From: Ceratopteris richardii
Taxonomy: Eukaryota > Streptophyta > Polypodiopsida > Polypodiales > Pteridaceae
Direction of reading: 5' to 3'
NCBI GenBank assembly: GCA_020310875.1
Contig: CM035407.1
Coordinates: 220,742,496-220,806,495, forward strand
Length of the DNA: 64,000 nucleotides
Below are positions 1-10,849 of this stretch, one piece after another (position 1 is the first letter of the stretch; each line of letters begins with the position of its first letter). The translations under genes and the position numbers were made by a program. Under the pieces are notes generated by a model. That model had not been told where the DNA came from. It ran no database searches and worked only from the letters and a program-made list of their open reading frames with translations.

Positions 1-742
1 TGTTAGGAAAGGTAGGACCCACCTCAAGGCAGATCACCTTTCTCGCATCACTTCAGGAGAGTCACCGCAAGGAGTGTCTAATGAACTACCTCATGCTTAT
101 CTGTTCAATTTAGAAGTTGTTCCTAAATGGGGAAATAAGTTGGTACCTATCCTAACCTTCGGACCTACAAATAAGAATGTGAAAACGAACCGAGAGGAAA
201 TTGTACAATCACAAAACTATCAAATATTGGCAGACAGTATGTACAAACAAGATGTAGAGGGTATATTAGGTTGTTGTGTGGGGGACAATGAACATAACAG
301 TTGGTTGCAACAAGCCCATGAAGGATTGCTAGGAAATCACTACTCTAAACAACAAACATTTCAAAATCTAAAATGTTTAGGAGTGTATTGGCCTAGTATG
401 GACAAAGAAATACATGAGTGGGTTAAGAATTGATTAATGTACAAAGAGAGATCCCCGGTGGAGCATGCTACCCTTTATCATGTGTCTTTAATTCCAGATT
501 GGAGTGCTCCATTGGTAGAATATATGAAATCAGGAACACCACCCAATGAGGCTAGTCTAACAAGAAAATGGAGCATGGAGCAAGAGACTCAAGACTACGC
601 CTTAGTAGGACACAACCGATATCAAAGAGGCAAAGATGGTTACTTAAGATTGTGCATTCACGAATCAGATTATTTGAAAATTTTAGAAATTGCAAACTCT
701 GGTGTTGCAGGTGGACACTTTGTTCTTGATCGAGTAATTTAA
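1..742 (+). pseudogene. Gypsy pol relic, copy A: RNase H tail and duplicated H2C2 zinc modules
   Basis: The window opens inside the end of a Ty3/gypsy RNase H (a ...KADHL-type ending near 40-50) and runs into the linker before integrase. Two zinc-finger modules are recognisable. The first has AHEGLLGNH (about 320-345) but its C-x2-C pair is lost: the first Cys codon is now TGA (431-433) and the second reads Tyr. The second has a GVAGGH motif near 700-720, then a one-base frameshift at about 740. Its first zinc-binding Cys is Arg (KKRE). All these lesions also occur in copy B at 30541-31400, so they predate the duplication. The frame is otherwise open, apart from the TGA. The intact relative at 59015-59755 shows what the region was. 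The tandem arrangement of two modules is seen directly; its function is inferred. Confidence 0.8.
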
Positions 743-1795
743 GACTATTCTATTTTCAGGACTTTGGCAGCCCACTCTTCATATGGATGCACATACCTAT
801 GTGAAGAAACGTGAGAAATGTCAATGTGCACAACATCCGATCAGAAAATACGAGATGCCTTTGAGACCAATGATGGGAGGACCTGCATTTTCGAAGTGGG
901 GCATAGACTTTGTAGGTCCTATCAACCCCCCAGCTAAAAACTCCCATGCAAAATACATTATTGTAGCCACATATTACCTTACAAAGTGGATAGAAGTAAA
1001 AGCCATGACAAAGAATGATGCTCAAACAATTGCTAAGTTCTTATTTGAGAACGTGTTCACTAGATATGGGATACCAATGGAGTTAGTAAGTGATAGAGGT
1101 ACCCACTTCTTGAACAAAGTTAATGAAAACCTTCTCCAAGAATTCTTGGTGATACATAAGAAGTCTACCCCCTATCATCCACAAACTAACGGTCAAGCCG
1201 AGAGCACAAATAATATCCTATGTATGTATTAACAAAATTGGTAAACCATAAACGCTCTGATTGGGATAAACAACTTCATCATGTTGTTTGGGCTTACCGA
1301 GTTGCCTATAAAACGGTACTCAATGCCACCCCATTTCAGATGTTCTTTGGAAAAAATGCTATGCTACCATTAGATTTCTTAATCCTATCTTTAAAAGTAG
1401 CACAAGAGTATGAGTTGAATGGACATGATTTGTCCTCTAGGGTCTTTGATCTAGAACGCTTAGGTGAGATGAGGCTACGAGCAGCAATAGGCATCTATGC
1501 TGCAAAGAAAAGACAAAAGGCTTATTTTTATGCACACATCAAGGATAAATGATTGAAAGAGGGAGACCTAGTGTTGGTTTATGCACTAAAGTATCATGCT
1601 CATAAATTGGAAAAAAGAGGATATGGACCTATGATCATTAATAGAATTTCCACTAGTGGTGCGGTTCAATTGGCCACGCTAGAAGGTGACATCTTGCCAA
1701 ACTATATTAGTGGTTCTCACGTGAAGCTATATCAAGAACCTCTTACAGAGGATATGCTAAGGAGACTCAAGACTGCTAAGAAGCGAAAAGAATAA
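741..1795 (+). pseudogene. Gypsy integrase relic, copy A
   Basis: This is a retroviral-type (rve) integrase core that would insert element cDNA into the host genome. Visible motifs are WGIDFVGP (first catalytic Asp), LVSDRGTHFLN (second Asp) and YHPQTNGQAEST (catalytic Glu), then the LNATPFQMFFG and VFDLERLGEMRLR stretches typical of this lineage. A GPM/V-type C-terminal motif (YGPMIINRISTSGAVQLA) follows at about 1621-1680. Copy-specific damage includes loss of one base near 1225 (copy B reads through), a TGA at 1550-1552 where copy B has GGA, and a TAA at 1793-1795 where copy B has GAA. Copy B is open across 31317-32129. The gene is dead, but all three catalytic acidic residues are still encoded. 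Confidence 0.88.
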
Positions 1796-2290
1796 GAGAT
1801 AAGGGTTAGAGAACAAGCACAGGCAGAGGCCAGAGAGCACATTAGGAAAAATAAGCTAAGGCTACTACGCCTAGATGTCAATCGTGAAGCCCTAGGATAC
1901 CACATGGCCATATGCCAAACATCAGGTGCAATTGCTTCTCGAATAATTGATCGACATCCCTTTGTGACCTTAGACGTAGGACATGGAGAGAATGTACAGA
2001 CTATAAGAGTGTTGATTGACACGAGTGCAGCAACTAGTGTGGTTAAATTTTCTTACTGCCAAGATCTGCAATTGAACATCAATCCAATAGAAGCCTATCT
2101 CATAGAATTGGGAGGTGTGGAAACCCCTTGTTTGGGTGAGGTTGAGCTTCCCATCTACTTCCAAGATATCCCAATGAAAGTCAAAATGCTAGTGTGTCAA
2201 GATGAGGACCTTACAGAACCTCTTATGTTTGGAGAAGATTGGATTTATGACCATGGAGTCAAATTAAACCTAAGAAGTGGACTTCTCTAA
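1796..2290 (+). pseudogene. Post-integrase second aspartic-protease domain relic, copy A
   Basis: The integrase C-terminus is followed by a basic, Glu-rich helical linker (about 1796-1870) and then a retropepsin-like fold. It has VLIDTSAATSVV at about 2011-2045, an internal LGGVETPCLGEVELP stretch, and LMFGEDWI near 2221-2240 in the place of the usual hydrophobic-hydrophobic-Gly motif. The catalytic loop reads D-T-S here, whereas copy B (32142-32825) has the canonical D-T-G. Aspartic proteases of gypsy elements normally lie between gag and reverse transcriptase. This element has that one too, in its copy B form (27962-28411), so this domain is additional. The equivalent domain in the intact element is at 60840-61150. 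Presence of the fold is inferred from motifs; no structure was computed. Confidence 0.72.
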
Positions 2291-2981
2291 GTATGGGTAC
2301 ATGACCAATGTGTTACAATAGAATTAGAGAATTGCATGCTCACAAATCCAGGTGTCACACATTCTCTTAGTTCTTCTAAGACTAATCTTATAGAAGAAGA
2401 TGTTGTATGTGTCAAAATCTCTATGATGCAGAGGGATTCAATCATGGAAGAATAGGCTTGAAGGTGAGTGGATCTCTCTTCTTCTTCAAAGACTAATGCG
2501 GCCATAGTAGTTCCACCACAAAGGCAAGCACACCAGTTCAAGACAACTTCTATGTCAAATAGAAACACACCATTCAACAAGAAAGTACTTTCGATCATGA
2601 GGCCAGAGGATGAACAAAGAAACTAGGACAAGCTCAACCACAAGGTATCCGACAAGTTTGGGTGCCAAAGAAATTAGTTGCAGTTCAACGAGGACAATTA
2701 CAAATATGGGTACCCAAGAAGCTCTTACATACACAACAACCTATGCTCTCCCACATGAGAAAAGTCTCAACACAGAAGCCAAGGCGAGGCAAGGGTCAAA
2801 ACCAAACACCAAGACCAAAAGCACACCAATTCACCTCTTCGACAAGAGTCAAAAGAATGACAACAATGGTATGGGTATGGAAGCCAAAAGCACTAGTAGC
2901 CCTCGCAAAACCAAAGAACCAACCACATGGGATATAGAATTTAAGAAACCATCTAAAGTGGATCCCTATAAAGAGGAATGA
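2291..2981 (+). pseudogene. C-terminal tail of gypsy polyprotein, copy A, with repeated W-x-P-K motifs
   Basis: Downstream of the second protease domain the reading frame is broken by stops near 2290 and 2453. A basic, Gln- and Thr-rich tail remains readable in one frame (about 2640-2940). It contains VWVPKKL, IWVPKKLL and MVWVWKPK motifs at irregular spacing. The intact element has similar aromatic-basic motifs in its own tail (GIWKQV and KWIWKPK, about 61440-61530), so this is probably part of the ancestral polyprotein and not host sequence. I do not recognise the function. Copy B carries the same region at 32826-33516. Confidence 0.55.
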
Positions 2982-4354
2982 TCACTTGTCATCTCAAGGT
3001 CCAATGGACACCTCTAAGTATAGCTTGCATCAACGTCCCCAAGTAACATCAAAAGCCTCGACGAGCGAAAACCATGTGCCTTTGGCATAACCTTGTCTTT
3101 TGCACCATTCAGGTCATGCACTTCCAAAGTATGCATTAATATAGGGCCACATTACACGGTCGCGCATAGACACATTTGCGAATCCTAAGCACATGAGACA
3201 CATTTGATGTATGTACATTGTTTTATTGATATGAACATCTTTCTTCTTGTTTGGTGACATTTCTCAAAAAAAAAGGTGGAGCTTCCCAGGTTTGCTTCAT
3301 GGACCATGAATGATTCATGCTTAGTTGAAGGTGGAACCACTGATTACTGGGCATTTATGAGTTTTGATAGAAGTGTGTTTTGGCTAGCAGATGATATTAT
3401 TGCTACCTTATCTAGTAGATGTCAAGAATTCGGCATGAACATGGTATCCATAACTATCGTCTTCCCTTACCTTGGTAGGAGGGAAGAGCTAGAGCATCCA
3501 AGGAGATATTTGCAAGGGGTAGTTCCGGTACCCTATAAATCCTTTTACCCAATGTTGTTTGTCAAGATTTATAAAGAAATTGAATTCCCAGTATTTGGCA
3601 AATGTTGCTTTGAAGAGAGGGGAATCGACCATGCACTCGACGGATCTCATCAGTGCATCATCAAGATGGACATCGATCAACCATGGAAGACATGCCATTG
3701 GTCAATCACTATGATGGGAGTACAACACGAAGAGCGGAATATTGATCGACCTTTCATGGTAAGAATCCTTTACTTGGGAATCACAGCAACACTGATAAAT
3801 TAGGAAACCTCTTCGTCAGCGTACCCTTGAGCACTTAGCTCAAGACCCAATTTTCTTTTGCACCATCCATTTTGTAATGCATTCCCCAAGTAAATATGCA
3901 TAGGGACACATTACAAGGCCATGCACAAGGCACATACTTTCTTCAACCCATGCACTAACACACTTACCCATTATGCACTATGGGTTATGAGTACTTGCCA
4001 TGACTACTATGAACATCATCTTTTGGGAAGATCTAGAGGACATCATGGGGACCACATCAATACCTAGGAAGCAATTCAAAGCCAATTGTTGCTCCAAATC
4101 AACCTTGACAACCTCTTTTGAGCGACTAACATTTTTTTGAAGCTCATAACAACACATTCTCGCTGGAATCCTAAGAAGAAGCACATACAAAGGAACTAAG
4201 ACTTACAATAGCTAGCAGTGACAAATGAAGAATCAGACAACCAACCCGGATACGATTGGAAGATATATGTCTCTTGTTCATACAGGATGGACACTACCTC
4301 TCAAAACACTACATGAAACAACCATGACAACAAGGGTATGACAGGGATGACAGA
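2982..4354 (+). other. Gypsy 3' region between pol and LTR, copy A, with an unrecognised 175-codon ORF
   Basis: This stretch separates the polyprotein from the polypurine tract. It holds one open frame (3276-3803, 175 codons) that I do not recognise. In copy B the frame is interrupted by about 46 extra bases at 34033-34078, so it is not maintained as a gene. A degenerate repeat occurs twice: about 3090-3180 and 3853-3935 both read cttttgcaccat..., then a tgcat-rich stretch, then gg(g/c)(a/c)cacattaca. No transmembrane segment or clear env-like feature is visible. Read it as old 3' noncoding sequence, or the remains of a third ORF comparable in position to the one at 62204. Confidence 0.45.
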
Positions 4355-4372
4355 CTCGAGAGAGGGGGGGAG
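4355..4372 (+). promoter_or_regulatory. Polypurine tract of gypsy relic, copy A
   Basis: A purine run (gag, agagggggggag) sits directly before TGTTAGCACTC, the apparent LTR start. Polypurine tracts prime plus-strand cDNA synthesis in LTR retrotransposons. Copy B has a slightly altered G-rich tract at 34935-34949. Confidence 0.7.
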
Positions 4373-4965
4373 TGTTAGCACTCAAGGTCAAGAACGAGGT
4401 GCATGAACATGTCAAAGAAGTGGACACACAAGAAGAAGGAGCAAGTAGGGAGCTCCAAGAAGCACATGTCAAATTTTCAGAAGGAATCCCTATAAAAATA
4501 GTGATTTTCATCCCCATAAAAATAGTGATTTTCATCACTAAAAGCCATAAATACCATTTCATATTTTTTTAACTCCCTTTTGTTCAAGTTGAGGAGTCCT
4601 CAAGCTTGGGGAGTATTAGAAGTATCATCCTACCAATTTTCATAATTTTTAGACTCCGTTTGAGCCCTCAAATAAGGCCTGGAACCTAACTTTTAATTAA
4701 GTCGGATACTAGGTCTAGACAGTGCCAAAACTAGTCAAAAAACTATAAAAAGAGTTAGAGAGTTCATTTTTGGGGTTAGCTTGTTAGAGAGTTGGGTTTT
4801 TAGAGATTTGAGCTTTGTAATAGAGTTCTTGGTAATAGAAGTTTTCCATTGTTCCTCTCTTTGCTCTTACCATGTGCGTGTTTGTGTATGTGTGTGCATG
4901 CTTGTGTGCTTTCACTCACGCACTTGTTCCTTCACTTTCTCATGGTCTTCATACTAGTCCTCACA
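4373..4965 (+). repeat. 3' LTR of gypsy relic, copy A
   Basis: The LTR begins with TGTTAGCACTC after the polypurine tract. It contains a TATA-like ctataaaaag at 4743-4752, a purine/pyrimidine-alternating GT-rich stretch at 4873-4907, and probably ends near 4965. The end is uncertain because the matching 5' LTR is not in the window. Copy B's LTR (about 34950-35545) is nearly identical. LTRs carry promoter and polyadenylation signals; the TATA-like box is the only such signal I can support. Confidence 0.6.
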
Positions 4966-4989
4966 TCTCCGCAGATTGACAAGTAAAGG

Positions 4990-5210
4990 AGGTGATACTC
5001 ACGATTGAGCTACAAGTATTCAAAGGGTTAACAGTCCTATTACTCTTGATTCATTTGCATAAGGGACCTCACAAGTGAAGGGTTCTTAGAAGTACCTCCG
5101 AAGCTCACCATAGATCAGTACTTCCACAGAGCTTCACTCGTGATGGAATTTTAAAGGTCCATTGAGAAGCCGATCCCTTCACCCAAGCCAGCTTGAGAGT
5201 TCCTTTCATA
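4990..5210 (-). mobile_element. LINE ORF2 C-terminal fragment, copy A
   Basis: On the reverse strand this piece encodes a degenerate QAGLGEGIGFS...SEALWK, which matches QALLGEVIGCS...GEVLWK in the LINE at 45107-46369. It lies between the gypsy LTR and the copia relic. The same fragment recurs at 35570-35790 (duplicate block) and, independently, at 24790-24945. A forward open frame starting at 5162 takes its first ~17 codons from this antisense LINE sequence before entering copia RT, so its N-terminus is a chance fusion. Confidence 0.6.
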
Positions 5211-6350
5211 TATATCTCAAGACCATATATAGCTCAAGAGGAGCTTATATGGACTTAAACAGTCCCCTAGACAATGGTACCAAAAATTTTGATGCTTTTA
5301 TGAAGTCTCAAGGCTATTCTAAAAGCAATGAGGATCATTGTCTCTACACAAAGAGATGCTCACATGGCAACTTGATATGCTTGATACCTTATGTCAATGA
5401 TATGTTGATTGATGGGATGTACTCTTATGACTTGTTGATTCTCAAGAAGAAGTTGATTCAAACATTTGATATGAAGGATTTGGGGGATGCCAAACATATT
5501 CTTTGCATGCACATTACTCGTGATAGGAGTAAAAGATGCATATACTTGTCTCAAAGTGAGTACATATCCAAAGTACTTGAGAGGTTCAATATGCAGGGTG
5601 GATAACCATTGAGTACACCTTTACCCACATATGCAAAATTGAGCAAGGATGATTGCCCCAAATCAGGTGACGAAAAGGAATTTATGGCCAAAATTCCTTA
5701 TCTATTTGTTGTCGGTAGTCTCATGTATGCTATGGTATCTACAAGACTAGAGATTGCATTTTTAGTGGGAGTTGTGAGTAGATATATGTATAATCTTGGA
5801 AAGAAACATTGGGAAGCAGGAAAGATGATTTTGAGATCAATGAGTGGCACTAAGGACAAGTGTCTATGCTTAGGGGAGAGGGAAAGCATCCATTATTGGT
5901 TACAAATATTTTGACTATGTTGGTTGTGTAGACAATCGTAATTCTACATGAGGGTACATTTTTCATTTTGTTGGAGGTGCTAACTCTTGGAGATCTTGTC
6001 TTCAAGAATGTAGAGTTGTTTCCACCACATAAGTAGAGTATGTTGTAGCAAGTGAGGCATGTAAGGAAGCATTGTGGCTTTCTCATCTTGCTTGTGATAT
6101 GGTTCGACCTCAGCATGTACCTCGTTTGCTTAGTGATAGTCAGAGTGCCATTGCTTTGGCTAAGAATCTAGTCTATCATGCAAAGACCAAGCACGTTGAG
6201 GTGAAGCATCAATTCACTAGAGAATTCTTAGCCACTGAGTGCATTATTCTTGAGAAGGTTCATATTTGAGATAATGTTGGAGATGCTTTGACTAAACCTC
6301 TACCACAAGATAGCTTTCAATACCACTCTCACTTGATGGGGATTACTTGA
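5211..6350 (+). pseudogene. Copia RT/RNase H relic (forward), copy A
   Basis: This is the C-terminal half of a Ty1/copia polyprotein. It has the RT active-site region, altered to YVNDML (the first catalytic Asp of YVDD is Asn), followed by TFDMKDLGDAKHILCMHITRDR, the SLMYAMVSTRLEIAF connection region, and RNase H with SDSQSAIALAKN and KHVEVKHQFTRE near 6130-6220. The frame is broken by a stop at 5603-5605 and by frameshifts and stops between 5914 and 6072. It ends with a copia-like DALTKPLPQ...GIT stop at 6348-6350. Gag, protease, integrase and the RT N-terminus are absent. Copy B (35790-36930) is almost identical. Confidence 0.88.
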
Positions 6351-6489
6351 TTCATGATCTTACATTGTCACTTGTATACTATGTAACATGCCCATCAACT
6401 GCAAGGTATAGTTTGTATACTTACACTCATGTATTCTTTATCGTTCTTCATTTTTTTCTCCCATAGCTATTTTTGCCATATTAGCCTTC

Positions 6490-6926
6490 AGTGGGAGATT
6501 GTTACCCTTCGTGTCCATGTGAAAGGCCAAATGGTCAACGGACACTTTTGTATATGTTCCTTGATAAAACATATAGTGGCTTGGTTAGTTACGGACTGTA
6601 AGTTCGACCACATTTATAACACCTAAGAAGTATGTGTTCGTGCTCCCTGTGTACTATGCTTTTTTGTGTATTCTATAGCCTCTATATGGAGTATCCTGTG
6701 GGGTGCTTGGAGCTCAATTTTCTACTTTACAAATATCATCGTGGAGCTCTCAAGAAGGAGACTGCAGTGTGGAGCATCAACATTGAAGTACTTCATCATC
6801 CGCTAAAAGCTTCCTCGATCAAAGAGAACTTTGCATTTCTTGTAATCTTGCTAAGTGATTCCACTATCTTGTAATAATCTCCAATGAATATTCTATAAAT
6901 ATTGACAAATCCTAAAAAAAATATCA
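6490..6926 (+). repeat. Copia polypurine tract and LTR shared by two opposed copia relics, copy A
   Basis: The sequence agtgggagat followed by TGTTACCCTTC at 6500 is the usual copia polypurine tract and LTR start. The LTR runs to about 6926, where sequence complementary to the forward element's 3' untranslated region begins. This single LTR therefore lies between a forward copia relic (left) and a reverse one (right). Copy B: 37078-37503. The right LTR edge is approximate. Confidence 0.6.
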
Positions 6927-7863
6927 TTTTCACCATATTGGCCTTTAGTCACATATACAAACTATACCTCCCACTTGATGGTCATGTTACGTAGTGTACA
7001 CGATCATGAATTAAGTAACCCCAATCAAGTGACAACAGTATGGAAAGCTATCATGTGGTAGAGATTTAGTCAAAGCATCTATAGCATTATCTTGAGTATT
7101 AATCTTCTCAAAAATAGTGTGCTAAATGGCTAAGTAGTCTCTAATGAAATGATACCACACCTCATTCTGCTTGTTCTTTGCAAGATGGACCCGATTCTTG
7201 TCAAAAACAATGGTACTCTCACTATCACTAAGAGGATGAAGTACATGCTGAGGTAGACCCATATCACAAGCAAGACGAGAAAGCCACAATGCTTCCTCAC
7301 ATGCATCAATTTTTGCAACATACTCTCCTTGCGTAGTGGAAAGAGTTGTACATTCTTGAAGACGAGATCTCCAAGAGATAGCACCCCAAAAAAAGTTAAA
7401 AATGTACCCTATTGTAAACTTTTTTATTGTCTATGCAACCACCATAATCAAAATCTATGTAACCAACAATGGATGCTTCTTCTCTATCCAAGCATAAAAA
7501 CTTCTCCATAGTGCCACTTAGATATCTCAAAATCATCTTGACAACTTCCCAATGCTTCTTGCAAGGATTTGGCATATATCTACTCACAAATCCCACTACA
7601 AATACCATGTCTGGTCTCATAGATACCATAGCAGACATGAGACTACCAACAATAGACTGATAAGAAATTCAATGAACTATTTTTCGTCATCTAATTTGGG
7701 GCAATCATTCTTTCTCAATTTCACATATGTAGGTAAAGGTGTACTGAATACCTTGCCACCCTACATATTGAACATGTGAAGTAATTTGGATATGTACTCT
7801 TTTCGTACAAGTATACGCATCTTTTACTCCTATCAGGAGTAATGAGCATGCCAAGAATATGTG
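6927..7863 (-). pseudogene. Copia RT/RNase H relic (reverse), copy A, truncated
   Basis: On the reverse strand this encodes the end of the same copia family as 5211-6350: RNase H and DALTK-like tail (about 7000-7384), the SAMVSMRPDMVFVVGFVSRYMPNP connection (7396-7638), and GMLITPDRSKRCVYL (about 7785-7860). It is full of stops and frameshifts. At 7863 copia sequence stops abruptly and LINE sequence starts. In copy B the homologous copia sequence continues uninterrupted to 41418, so 7863/7864 is the right edge of the duplicated block. Confidence 0.82.
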
Positions 7864-8755
7864 TCTTGTTGAATGATGTGATCCTGATTTTCTTGCTCAT
7901 AGAACATTCAGCCCCACTCTTGTTGATCACGTAGGGAAGGGTTTCATTATCCTACTTCTTCTATAAAATTTTGCACATTTCTTTGATAGGTTTATCCATT
8001 TTGACTCTCCACCGCGTTTTGAATAAAATAAAGAGCTTCTTATCTTGAATTTCTTCTTGTTATCTTAGTTTACTCTTCATTTTGAGAGGACGTTTTTGGA
8101 GATAAAGTTTATCTTTGTTAAATTCTCCTTCAAGCCGAACAAGCCTTCTAAGATCTGGCATCTCCAAAGAACCAAAGTGGTTAATCATATCTTCGGAAGT
8201 GTAACACCTATCAAGTTCTACTTTACAAAGATTGGAGCCCCCTTGAAAGTTTGACCACCACTAGCCTTGTAATTTCTAAATTCCATCAAATAAAGGTGAA
8301 GCTTGAGGCAATCATAGTAGGATTTTCATCACTATCATTTGGAAGATCTCTTTGCTCCCAACAGTCACCAACCAATTCAACCATGGTGAAGTACCCTAGG
8401 AGGATCACGTTGCCTTGGAGGGAATCCAAAAAATCCCAAGCTTTTGCTTTTTCTTGAGAAGCATTCAAAGCATATATTGAAGCCATCAAGAAGGGGAGGG
8501 GATTGCTGATTCTCATTCCCACCCATTTATGGTAATGATCACGGATGGTTTCCACCACACACAAAGATCAACCTTGTTTATACCTCACAATCACACTGTC
8601 AAATCCCCTAGGATGGGTAGTGAGAATCCAACTCTAAAAACATGAGATCACTTTGAGTCTGTTCATCAGCTCATTGCTCCAATTTTGACCTCTTGAATGT
8701 AGATGAAATCTAGGTTGATCTTAAAGTCCTTAAGCCATTGAACAATGGTCATCAC
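7864..8755 (-). pseudogene. LINE endonuclease and linker relic
   Basis: The reverse strand shows an L1-type LINE ORF2 N-terminal region in the expected order. At 8640-8755 is WLKDFKINLDFIYIQEVK (endonuclease N-terminus, catalytic Glu region). At 8286-8564 is a stretch with WDFL..LQGNVILLGYFTMVE, where the canonical GDFN motif reads GYFT. At 8160-8280 is a segment matching the endonuclease-to-RT linker of the LINE at 48300-48400. Reading is interrupted by stops and frameshifts. There is no poly(A) at the truncated end (7864), so the boundary is a rearrangement breakpoint, not an insertion end. Confidence 0.75.
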
Positions 8756-9935
8756 TCAGTAAGGTTCATTAGGACAGATTACCCATTATATTCCCTTAGC
8801 ATCACCATCATTCAGGATCCTTATACCAAACGTTACTATTGTCACGAGTGAGCTAGCCATGGATACTTATTGCTGTTTGTAGTAAAGATATGACGATAGG
8901 TAGAGATGTTCAATGAACATAAAAACAAATCTTCACACACTCAACTCATTTCTAACGCAAGTGCTTTACTATGTTCAAAAAGCATAAAAAGATATCTTTA
9001 CACAAGTGCTTTACTCGTTTCTTCCACAAGTACTTTTCTCTTTGGTTGCTTTTTTCTTCTCCCAAAAGCACTTCTCAAGAAAAACTTTCATCACGTGCAT
9101 CATGATTGTTCATAAAACGTTGTGGCCCCCTATAGCAAACCAGGGTTTAAATTATAAAATATGAAAAACTAAACGAATTAAGGAGAATTAAAAGGAAAGT
9201 TGATAAGATTTTTGTCCCCTTCACGCAGGACTCACTTGTATTCTAGCTTGTGGTCCTAAATGCCCCACAAAAGTAGTGCTCCAAAAGCCATAAATTAAAC
9301 ATCATGTACGATGATGCTGTTTTCTATCACTCAGCCAATTCATGATACTTAGAGCATCATTGAGCATGTCATATATCCTGTTTGTCTTGGTTCCATTTAA
9401 TTCCACCCATCTTGAACGTAAAATATATTAACTACCCTCCTCAAAATATTCAAGATCTATTAAAAGAAAGATCTATTAAATGCAGGTCATATAGAAAAAC
9501 TACTCTCCTGTGTTCTCTGCCAATCCCATATTGCATAAATAATAAAAAGCCATGATGCAAAGGTCTGGCGGTATGTGTATTGCAATAGATTTTGCTTCTT
9601 AAATAACTCTTGACATCAAAGTTGGTTCAATTTGGCCCCTTTGGAATGGCATTAGAAACTAAGCGTTTTAAAAGATTCGGGAGGAAAGATCTGTAGTCAA
9701 TTTCAACAAGCCTCTCATAGAATGGTGGATTGAGACATCCCTCGTCTCGCTAAGTAGAAAGATCCATAATTATGGATCCCTCGTCTCTCTAAGTAGAAGG
9801 ATCCATAATCGTCTCTCTAAGTAGAAGGATCCATAATCGTCTCTCTAAGTAGAAGCATCACAAGGTCTTCATTCTAGAAAACAAAAAACTAAATAGCAAG
9901 TGGATCGATCACGATGGGGATGAAAAGTTTATAAA
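8756..9935. repeat. Dispersed non-coding repeat, isolated copy
   Basis: This segment matches 18190-19300 along most of its length: both have the ccttagcatcaccatcattc stretch, then gatacttattgctgtttgta, ctcaagaaaaactttcatca, and the catgatgcaaaggtctagcg-like block. Weaker matches are at 17370-17600 and 23800-24440. No coding potential, terminal repeats or target-site duplication is evident. It may be a non-autonomous retroelement or decayed LTR-type repeat; I do not recognise it. Confidence 0.65.
9743..9857. repeat. 28-bp tandem repeat (about 3.5 units)
   Basis: The unit cgtctctctaagtagaagga(tccataat) occurs at 9743-9770 (one variant), 9782-9809, 9810-9837 and partly at 9838-9857. The related copy near 19150 has only one unit, so the expansion is local to this copy. 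Positions 9936-10074, just beyond, hold nothing recognisable. Confidence 0.85.
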
Positions 9936-10074
9936 CATTCTTTGTAATTTTCTTTTCTAGTTGTTGTGTATTTTTCCTCCATTTTTTAAAATTTAAAGGG
10001 CGATTTTTGAAAAAAAAACGGCACACAACCATCCAAAATCTCACTTAGAATTCTTAAATCAAAAGAAACCTACA

Positions 10075-10819
10075 TGATCAACTATGCTTAGAGAATGATA
10101 CTTAGCAAAATTGAGATGCATCCCAACTTTTTAGGGAGTTAACAGTATGCAGATCAGAGAGCAATGTTTGATCATACCTTGAGAATGGCTGAGACAATTG
10201 ACATGAAACTTCGTAGCGTACAAGTAGAGAATTAGTCACTAAAATGATTACTAAAATGGTTGATCATACCAACTTAAATCATTAAAAAAATGATCAAGTA
10301 CATGTTGAGAATTAGATCAGTGAAGCTCAATGTTCTGAGTAGTAATAACAGAGTAGAAGAGATGAGACATGGAATGATTATATGGGTTAATGCACATACA
10401 TTACATTGACATTGGCAATGAATGATTGCACAATGTGAGGGCAATAGAAGAGCTATAATGTGAGCTCAATATGCCACACAAATTCCTGTGAAATCTCTGC
10501 TATGTCATCCTCTATTTCATGCGACTAGATAGTCCTCTTTTATAGCCATTTGTTGGAGCCAAGTCTCAAGTTTGAATTCGAATATTTACCTAAAAGTGTT
10601 CCAAAGTTTGAGGACTTCATTTTCCATATATCCTCACCAAATAATTCGTGGAAATATTCACCTAAGAACTCATAATTGGAAGTGATTCCACACATGCACT
10701 TTTACAAGGAGTAAAAGTCAATCTTTTACGAGAGATCATTCATGTGCTAAGACATGAGTGAACATATGAACTTTAGGATAAGTGACCAAGCATTTAGGCT
10801 TGGAGTGATTGCACCAACA
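10075..10819 (-). repeat. Copia 3' LTR
   Basis: On the reverse strand it starts TGTTGGTGCAATC, immediately after the polypurine tract gcttgagggggatc (10820-10834 on the forward coordinates), and ends near 10075 with ...gttgatca. Its distal ~270-300 bp are repeated at 15398-15671. Confidence 0.75.
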
Positions 10820-10849
10820 GATCCCCCTCAAGCCCAGCATGCTTGGGCT

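Noticed and set aside
756..1025. Reverse-strand 89-codon frame
   Set aside because: Shadow of the integrase relic on the forward strand.
3276..3803. 175-codon forward frame as a possible host gene
   Set aside because: Copy B is interrupted by 46 bases, no domain is recognisable, and it lies within a gypsy 3' region.
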